From assembly GCA_031772625.1 (NCBI GenBank), contig CM062820.1, positions 93,088,421 to 93,152,420 on the forward strand: DNA of 64,000 nt, read 5' to 3'. Position numbers and translations under genes: made by a program. Position 1 is the first letter of the stretch. Every line of letters starts with the position of its first letter. The DNA comes from Pinus tabuliformis. Its lineage: Eukaryota; Streptophyta; Pinopsida; Pinales; Pinaceae. Below, one piece after another: positions 57,809 through 64,000 of the stretch. The notes below the pieces were generated by a model. The model ran no database searches. It was not told where the DNA came from and saw only the letters and a program-made list of their open reading frames with translations.

Positions 57809-57809
57809 G

Positions 57810-57822
57810 TGGTATCAGAGCC
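57810..57822 (+). promoter_or_regulatory. Element S primer-binding site (tRNA-Met)
   Basis: TGGTATCAGAGCC, a perfect 13-base initiator tRNA-Met site, one base after the LTR and directly abutting the ATG at 57823. Confidence 0.93.
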
Positions 57823-60012
57823 ATGGCACACGATATAATCATGTGGGCCTTTGAATGTAGTTCACCGCACAATGTGCAATTACGTTCACATCCTGATTAC
57901 ATTGAGCAGTTTAGTATTCAAGAAGCATTTCAACATTTAAAAAAATCAATTGCAGAAGTTAAAGCATGTCGAGAGGAAAATTTGGTAGAAGAAAAAGAAG
58001 AAGAATTCGATCAAAATATTGATCTTATTGGTAATGAAGATGATCCGGATGAAGATAATGTGGATGAAGACTATCTCGAAAAACTGGAAGATGAACAATA
58101 TCATAAACAATCTCTGGTTTTGGAAGCATCATGTGATTTGATAATAATTAGCAACATGGACACAGATTAAAACACTGTTGATGCTGTTGAGTCAATATCC
58201 CTTGGGGATTTCCAAGACCCCCAGGATGATGACGAGATCGTTCCAGAGTTGCAGATAACACAACATCTCCCAAAATATGATGGTGGTTACGATTCACAGG
58301 CATTTAGTGGTGGTGAACTTGAAAATCCGCCAGTTTTGGAAGTTTCTGATATTGTTTGCACAGAAGATATAGTGTTCGCAATGTGGAATAGTCAGGCAAC
58401 TTCTCCACCACCAGGAAGATGGGAAGGAGCAAGTTCAAGGCAGGGAAAGAACATCGATGGCGGCGGGGATATTGCCAGGTCGGCTTCTTTTCCATCACAA
58501 AATTTTCAGAATCCTCGCGCCCGACCGCCAAAATCAATGGGCAACCTGAGAAGAAATCCAAGCTACAGCCGCAACAATCCTGATATCAATACTAGGGTTT
58601 GTGTTTCTAATAAGGATTATGAGAGTACAGGCCTACCAAGAACCTCTTCTCTTCCTGTTATTTACAGGCGTGCAATCCCCCCTCCTCCTGCCTTAGCAGA
58701 ATCAAAATCTTTGAAATCAATCCCCAGGCAGATATCCTCTGTTTCTCCTGACAATCTTTCTGCAAATATTGGCGGTAACGTTAGAGCCTCTTTGCCCCAG
58801 GGGAACTCCTTCAGGAGACAAAATTCAAGGCATAATAATCTGGGAAATCCTCCAACTTCTTCATGGGATGGAGAGGGCGTTTCTGCAATTGGAAGGCAAC
58901 AACAGTAGCAACATCATTTCATGCGCTCTGCGAAGCAGCTCGATGATGGGGGCTGCAGTGGTGGGGTCGGAATGTTCTTGGATGAGAGAGATGAAAAAGC
59001 AAAGGCAAAGAGACTCTGTAGATTTAACACTAAATTGAACTGTCCACTAGGCTTTCCTCAGGCAGGTCTATCTCCTCTGTCAGGTAGCAGAAATTCTCAG
59101 CCACAGAGGAGGAGTAAAGCATTGCAAGATGCTGCAGTAGAATCATCAACACCCAAACGAGGGGAAACAGAAGAGAACATGGACTATGAAGATTTTGATG
59201 CACTTCCTGATAGAGGAGATTGTGCAGTGGCAGAACCTATTCTTGGTTCATGTCAGGAAATGTGTCCAAAGTCTGAACGAGAAGAACGTGAGCGAACAGG
59301 GGACATTGATAAGTTTGAGTGCTTAGAAGGAAATGGGAACCAGCCTGACTGCTATCTTTTGGTTAAGAAGTACAATAGAGCTACTGAGAGGGATGTATGG
59401 TTGATACAACCATTTCTAGTTCTGCAACAAACCATGGACCATCTGATGAATCTTATGAATTGTGGCTATAATGAGGATTCATTGCGTCATCCACCAATGT
59501 CAGAAGTTACTACGATGCTTTCAACTTCTTTGATACTACCAGCTCCAACAAATCCACCAGGCTCTAATGTGCACAGGAGAAATAGCTACCTGTTCGAGAT
59601 GAAGTGTTCAACTTTCTGTCATTTTGCTGTTTGTTTGGCAAGCCGTTGTCAGAACAGAATGAAACCTGAACCCGCTCTTTCGTGAGTGAACAACGAAGTT
59701 GAGATTAGGAATGGACCCCGCCAGCCTGCGCCGTTGCATGGGCCTCGACTTCTCCTCCAAAGACGCGGCCAACAATTTCTCGAGCTTCTGCAGTCTATGC
59801 TGCGACAAAACACAAGCTCCAGGCCCTCCGCTGTTGAAATTGTCAGAGGTCCAATGTTGATGATGTTCGTGAATTTATCGAAAATCCTGCGTCGTTTTCA
59901 TCTGCGGATCCCTTACGGTGGGCTTGACGGTGATATCTGCTCGAAGGGTCGATCACCATGGTCTTTCCTTTGTTGTGAGCTCGGCTGTGATATCCGCTCG
60001 AAGGAAACATGA
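57823..60012 (+). pseudogene. Chimeric ORF with captured SAC3/GANP segment
   Basis: One reading frame covers 730 codons from ATG 57823, broken by TAA (58168-58170), TAG (58906-58908) and TGA (59683-59685), and ends at 60012. Residues 1-115 are acidic and unidentified (starts MAHDIIMWAFECSS). About residues 190-370 are Ser/Pro/Arg-rich (ARPPKSMGNLRRNPS). From about residue 390 the text matches plant SAC3 proteins: KAKAKRLCRFN, then EPILGSCQEMCPKSEREERE, RTGDIDKFE, LLVKKYNRATERD and VLQQTMDHLMNLM. This is the start of the SAC3/GANP domain of the TREX-2 mRNA export factor. It stops about 75 residues in. HPPMSEVTTMLSTSLILPAP (from about 59490) resembles the end of a receptor-kinase domain, and SMLRQNTSSRPSAVEIV (from about 59796) resembles kinase subdomain XI; both are tentative. 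Absence of introns suggests capture from mRNA. Confidence 0.7.
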
Positions 60013-60308
60013 CGGTTCAGAAAGTGACCATTCGATTAACCAATAAGTTATTAAATACCCCTACCTATAATCACACATATATATATGATTATTAAAAAAA
60101 AAAAAAAAAACTAAACTTTACGGAAAAAAACATATATATAGATTACATTAACAAAAAAAATAAAGAGTTTGAAGTTATAAAATATATATAGATAAGGAAA
60201 TAGCACTGATAAGTTACATGAAGAATCAATGACGAAACGATAGATACTAAGTGAAGGAAACTCCCAACAATATAGCTTTGAGGACAAAGCTTCTGAAGAG
60301 AGGGGCTA
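60013..60308 (+). other. 3' untranslated interior of element S
   Basis: AT-rich with a 17-base A run near 60094-60110 and TATATATA tracts. It ends with the polypurine-like GAAGAGAGGGG before the 3' LTR. No coding content. Confidence 0.6.
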
Positions 60309-60583
60309 TGTTATGAATATAATTCATAACAAATGACATAAATAAAATAAATATAAATATTAAATAATTAAATATTATTTAGGTTAATTAGTCATTAAAT
60401 TAAGTGAATTCACGAAAGGTCACCTCCTGAGATATAAAAGTAGGGTCCTCATTGTACATTCAAATCATCTTATACAATTTATATATAATAATAAATTATT
60501 ATTTAAATACCTGTGTGTATTATTATATTAAAGTCTATCAGCGATCAATCTTTTCGTGCTTCAGCATATGTTTTTATGTTATA
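60309..60583 (+). repeat. Element S 3' LTR (275 bp)
   Basis: It starts with the same terminal inverted repeat and TATA box as the 5' LTR but lacks 25 bases between GTGAA and TTCAC. It ends TTATGTTATA, with C to T in the terminal CA. Confidence 0.92.
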
Positions 60584-60589
60584 GTCTAT

Positions 60590-60844
60590 TTGACACAAAC
60601 TCAATATTTGACGATTTTCTTGCTTCAACAACTTTGGAGCATTCTCCAATTTCTTCATGAGTATATCCCAATCCTTCATTCTGAGGTTGTCTCGTTACCT
60701 CAATAGGATTGATGATGCCTTGAACATTGACTCCAAGGCCCCTTCTATTTTAACCCACCTTGGTTAAGAAAACTTCATACCAATCCCCTTGGTATGCTTC
60801 TTGAAAGCTGCAAAATATGCATCACCATCATTAACATAAGATAT
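60590..60844 (-). pseudogene. Element O G-patch-like segment
   Basis: On the minus strand, directly after the coiled-coil ORF, the text reads FAAFKKHTKGIGMK. After one frameshift and a stop it continues FLTKVG and RGLGVNVQGIINPIEVTRQP, then NEGLGYTHEEIGE. The glycine pattern (GIG, GLG.N.QGI..PI, then P.N.GLGY) is that of a G-patch domain, a short RNA-binding or helicase-activating module found in RNA-processing proteins and in some retroviral proteins. The two lesions mean it is now inactive. Confidence 0.6.
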
Positions 60845-61423
60845 TTAAAATGAAGTGTTTTTTACCTCCTCTGACCCTTGGTCATCTGCTTGAATTTTAA
60901 TCATGTCTTCTGCCTTTTTTGCTATAGACGAAGCGGTAGATGAATATTCAAGAAAACCATTCTCATGGTGTTGCACATAGGAAGTGTTCTTCAATTGGCA
61001 AAAGGTGAAACCTTCAATATTATCTTGATAAAGTCCATATCCTGTATACTTGCAATGACGACAACCCTGTCTATTCTTGGAGGGACATTTTACTATTTTA
61101 GTGGACGAACATTTGTCAATTTTCTCTTCAAGAGCATTTTGCAACTGAAGATGTATTTTCCTTTTCTCGTCCTTTACGAATTCAAGCAATCTTTCCAACT
61201 TGAAATTCTCCACTCTAAGGGATAAGTTAATCCCCTCCAGTTCTTGGAGTCTATTTTGGAGCTCTTGGTTTTTTCCTTCCAATATCTTCATCTTCTTTTG
61301 CAACTCATTGATTTCTCTGTTATCATTATACAATTCCTCTACCATTTTCTTCATGGTTAAGAAATCTTGAAAAACTTTCGAGTCTTGATAAATATTTTCC
61401 AAGAAAGAATCAAAATGCGACAT
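60845..61423 (-). CDS. Element O coiled-coil protein, N-terminal ORF
   Basis: A 192-residue open frame, about 80 bases after the minus-strand primer site. It starts MSHFDSFLENIYQDSKVF. Residues 25-100 form a strong heptad coiled coil (NELQKKMKILEGKNQELQNR, LQELEGINLSLRVENFKLE). A Lys/Cys-rich part follows (CPSKNRQGCRHCKYTGYG) that could bind a metal, then a polar tail. The position (first ORF after the primer site) and the downstream G-patch and CCHC knuckles suggest a Gag-like structural protein. The ORF stop near 60845 may truncate what was one longer protein. The family is not recognised. Confidence 0.6.
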   Translation of the reverse strand: MSHFDSFLENIYQDSKVFQDFLTMKKMVEELYNDNREINELQKKMKILEGKNQELQNRLQELEGINLSLRVENFKLERLLEFVKDEKRKIHLQLQNALEEKIDKCSSTKIVKCPSKNRQGCRHCKYTGYGLYQDNIEGFTFCQLKNTSYVQHHENGFLEYSSTASSIAKKAEDMIKIQADDQGSEEVKNTSF

Positions 61424-61502
61424 TTTGAATCAAAGGAAATTACCTTCTCCTTGCTTGAATTAAGCTAGAAAATCAATCAAACCCACTATTCCAAACAATC
61501 AA

Positions 61503-61516
61503 CCACTCTGATACCA
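61503..61516 (-). promoter_or_regulatory. Element O primer-binding site (tRNA-Met, minus strand)
   Basis: The plus strand reads CCACTCTGATACCA; the minus strand TGGTATCAGAGTGG is the initiator tRNA-Met site with one change. It is two bases from the LTR that starts at 61519. Confidence 0.85.
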
Positions 61517-61518
61517 AA

Positions 61519-62551
61519 TGATATGAAAACTAGAGAGCATAAAACTTGCAATACAATCCCTTTTAATTGACTATAAGGGCTTGTAAACTTAAGTTACAAA
61601 TTGTCACATAAGCATGTAAATTAACACATAAAAGTGTAACTTAAGAAACCATAATAACTTAATCAAACAATGAGCAAAGAGAAAACATGCAACATCAAGA
61701 CAAAGATGATAACAAAGTTCACCCCCTCCACTGGGCTACGTCTTCGGATTCACCTCCAAAGGTCGAATATGTTTATTGTCCTTCTTAAAAAGAGGTTGAA
61801 TGTATACACTATTTTACAAGAAGGGATGAATCTCAAAACTGCCTTCTACTACCAAAGAGCTTTCAAGGCCAACACATTGCATACATTTCTTCCATACCTC
61901 AAAAAGAAAATACCCTTTCTTGAGCTCTCAAGGCTATCTAAACAAAAGCTTCTTCAACAAGCCCTCTAACAAGAATCTCTCAAACAAGCTCACCAAAAAC
62001 TCTCAACAAGATCTCTCAAACAAAATCTATCAACAAGCTCTCTCAAACAAAAACTCTTTCTTCCTCCTCAAAGAATTTTTTTTAAACAAGGAGTACATAA
62101 GAGAATTTACAATTTTTTGAGATCCGTAAACAAAGGAGAGAATATCTCCTTAGATCCAGATTCCAAGGAGAGAATAACTCTATTGATCCATTTAAAAGAG
62201 AAATGTATGAGATTCTTAAGGAGACAATTTCTTAGATCCACATATCAAGGATCTCATCCACATTTTTAAGTAAAACAATCCCATGAAAATCTCAACTTCC
62301 AACTTGAGATTAGGAAATTGTTTCATAGGTGGATTCTCACACTTAATTCACTTTCCGTTTTCCAAATTAGATGAAAAATACATGTACAAATCGAGACCCA
62401 TAAATTATTAATCATTTACGCTTCGAATTTGTCCACATTTTTCCAAAGTTTCTGTGAGCTTTCTTTGGTGTGCATAGCTGTTTTGAGCTCATCAAGTGCC
62501 AACAATGGACACCTTTTGTAAAATTTGTCGAAAAAGGGGAGATTCTCCTAG
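61519..62551 (-). repeat. Element O 5' LTR (about 1.03 kb)
   Basis: It starts TGATATGAAAACTAG on the plus strand next to the primer site. It matches the split LTR at 16748-17124/43558-44185 throughout, to about CTCCTAG at 62551. Divergence is roughly a tenth by eye, making O one of the oldest insertions in the stack. It holds several CTCTCAACAAG-type short repeats near 61990-62050. Confidence 0.75.
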
Positions 62552-62789
62552 ATAAAAAAACTTACATTTACATAAAAGATAATTGGACATCAAACTTATC
62601 CATCTTAGAAAAGTTAATATATATAGACTAGTACTAAAAGAAAAACTTGCACACAAATTTAATATTTTATATAAAAAACAATATTCATCGATAGATTCAA
62701 AACAAATAGTCCATTCCTAAAGACTTTAGAATAATATGTGACAACATATAAAATGCATTGAAAAATAGTCTTAAAAATTCTATTGATAA

Positions 62790-63190
62790 GAATATTAAAA
62801 AGAACAAAACTAAAGAGAAAAAAGTTCATGAGATTAATCTCTACCATGCATTTTTCTTTGTATATATATATATATATATATATATACTTTAAAGAGAAAA
62901 GAGTAAGTAAGTATTATTCTTACTTACTTTAAAGTAAGTAAGAATATTAAAAAGAACAAAACTAAAGAGAAAATAGTTCATACGATTAATCTCTACCATG
63001 CATTTTTCTTTTAAAGTGTATATATATATATACTCACTTTAAAGGAAAAAAAGTAAGTATTATCCTTACTTTAAAGTAAGTGAGAATATTAAAAAGCACA
63101 GAATTAAAGAGAAAAGAGTTCATGAGATTAATCTCTACCATGCATTTTAAATTTTCTTTTAAAGTGTATATATATATATAACTTTACTCA
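62790..63190. repeat. Three tandem units of about 145 bp with internal palindromes
   Basis: Units start GAATATTAAAAAG at 62790, 62942 and 63084 and share GTTCATGAGATTAATCTCTA and CCATGCATTTT, followed by TATATA tracts. Unit junctions carry palindromes: a perfect 32-bp one at 62915-62946 (arm TATTCTTACTTACTTT) and CTTACTTTAAAGTAAG at 63065-63080. Confidence 0.85.
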
Positions 63191-63477
63191 TTTATTTTAG
63201 CTTCATTTTTAGTATTAAATTAACATAATTTTAATATCTAATCACTTTTTTTATGTTAATATATAATAAAATAATTTGAAAATTCAATTTACTTTTCTAA
63301 CTTATTTTATAAAAATAAATCAAACATTCTTGTATCTTGCTAAACAATATCATAAAATTAGCAAAATACTATTATAACAGTTAACAAAGACATACACAGA
63401 ATTAATATGTAGCATGTAACAATGGTAATCTTATACCACCAAATAAATTATGTAATAATGATAATCTTATACCACCA

Positions 63478-63503
63478 CATAATTATAATTATAATTATAA
63501 TTA

Positions 63504-63548
<45 letters not shown>
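63478..63548. repeat. (AATTAT)n then (AT)n microsatellite
   Basis: About five AATTAT-type units run into about 20 AT repeats. Confidence 0.9.
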
Positions 63549-63554
<6 letters not shown>

Positions 63555-64000
63555 ATTTTTATTTTTTATTTTTGATTTCTGGGAAAAAGAGTCTCATTCT
63601 CTTAGTTGGCAATGAAAAAATATTTCATAGAGTTCAAAGTTGTATAAGAATAAAGCTCAGATTCATGAGTTGAAAATGTTATTTGTAAGAATTATTTCAT
63701 ACTTGGAAAAATTTAAGTGATGAAGATAACTTTTTCCAAACCATTTGAGATAAATCCAATTAATAATAATAATGATAAATTTATGTATAATTGCGAAAGG
63801 CTCTCCAACCCAATATAGAAGAGACGTTGTAATGTCCTACCTTGTTACGTAAACAAAAATAATAAAAAAATAAAAAATAAAAATAAAACTAACCATACTG
63901 TAAAATAAAAATAACATGTTGAACTATGGTATTCATCCATGACCTTCATGTGGAATATAGCCTATTTAAGGGGGAGACTATTTAAAGAGGGAAATAGCAA

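Larger units (their letters stand above)
57510..60583 (+). mobile_element. Element S: small LTR element carrying captured host sequence
   Basis: The LTRs are 57510-57808 (299 bp) and 60309-60583 (275 bp); both start TGTTATGAATATAATTC. A tRNA-Met primer site follows the first and a purine run (GAAGAGAGGGGCTA) precedes the second. The 2.5-kb interior holds a single broken frame with a SAC3/GANP segment and no RT or integrase, so the element would be non-autonomous. Flanking bases GTCCC (57505-57509) and GTCTA (60584-60588) share only three of five positions. It sits inside the Gag-like region of element O. Confidence 0.85.
16748..62551 (-). mobile_element. Element O: minus-strand LTR element inflated by nested insertions
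   Basis: Two LTRs of about 1.0 kb match each other: 61519 to about 62551 (upstream LTR in element orientation), and 16748-17124 joined to 43558 to about 44185 (downstream LTR). The right LTR abuts a minus-strand tRNA-Met primer site at 61503-61516. The left LTR is followed on the plus strand by a pyrimidine stretch (ATCCTCCCC, 44191-44199) that would be a polypurine tract on the minus strand. Order and polarity therefore fit a single element. Once the gypsy/copia/gag-protease stack, element F and element S are removed, O keeps a coiled-coil ORF, a G-patch-like segment and two CCHC knuckles. No RT or integrase was recognised. No target duplication was found, so pairing the two LTRs as one insertion remains inference. 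Confidence 0.55.
62552..64000. other. AT-rich flank with repeats, no gene
   Basis: Open frames here are low-complexity. It contains the tandem array at 62790-63190, a direct repeat of AATCTTATACCACCA (63427 and 63465 areas) and AT microsatellites. The window ends in ordinary non-coding sequence. Confidence 0.6.

Noticed and set aside
57505..60588. Clean 5-bp target duplication for element S
   Set aside because: The flanks GTCCC and GTCTA match at only three positions, so I do not claim a duplication. Mutation or recombination could explain it.
62862..62886. Possible origin or scaffold-attachment element at TA tracts
   Set aside because: Only simple (TA)n repeats are present; nothing specific supports a function.
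1..64000. CRISPR arrays, bacterial operons, riboswitches or rRNA genes
   Set aside because: Repeat spacing and content are those of plant retrotransposons and satellites. No conserved bacterial or ribosomal sequence was seen.

Overview
The window is nuclear DNA of a land plant, most likely a seed plant with a large, repeat-rich genome. A gymnosperm is possible but cannot be decided from the sequence. The evidence is a dense stack of LTR retrotransposons with plant-type primer-binding sites (initiator tRNA-Met, tRNA-Arg, tRNA-Asn), tRNA-headed SINE-like repeats, AT-rich satellite-like blocks, and captured fragments of plant-like genes (SAC3/GANP and short-chain dehydrogenase). No intact host gene is visible. 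The only candidate host sequence in place is one putative terminal exon at 3520-3666.

Layout, left to right. 1-1840: an internally deleted Ty3/gypsy copy with its 3' LTR. 1911-3730: tRNA-like repeats and the terminal exon with a poly(A) signal. 3731-8839: AT-rich DNA with several tandem repeat families. 8840-14504: an old, badly decayed Ty1/copia element. 14505-16747: AT-rich DNA holding a reverse-strand SINE with a perfect 18-bp target duplication.

16748 to about 62551 is best read as one minus-strand LTR element ('O') inflated by later insertions. Its 3' LTR (16748-17124 plus 43558-44185) was split by a Ty3/gypsy tandem (LTR-internal-LTR-internal-LTR, 17125-43552). The third gypsy LTR was split by a Ty1/copia element (28054-43383, duplication CATCT). 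The copia reverse transcriptase was split by a very young minus-strand gag-protease-only element (32161-41062, duplication CACAT, two 1065-bp LTRs with about five differences). The interior of O also holds a second gag-protease-only minus-strand element 'F' (48578-56316, tRNA-Asn primer site) and a small plus-strand LTR element 'S' (57510-60583). O itself carries a coiled-coil ORF, a G-patch-like segment and two CCHC knuckles, with no reverse transcriptase or integrase recognised.

The most interesting content is: (1) element S, whose interior reads as one frame for 730 codons, interrupted by three stops, and carries a spliced-looking segment of a SAC3/GANP mRNA-export gene plus possible kinase-tail fragments; (2) an array of short hairpins with apparent compensatory base changes in the non-coding part of the young gag-protease element; (3) a 20-nt perfect inverted match between that element's LTR and its own leader; (4) the G-patch element O; and (5) a precise 25-nt hairpin deletion between the two LTRs of S. 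All domain names come from reading motifs by eye; no search was run.
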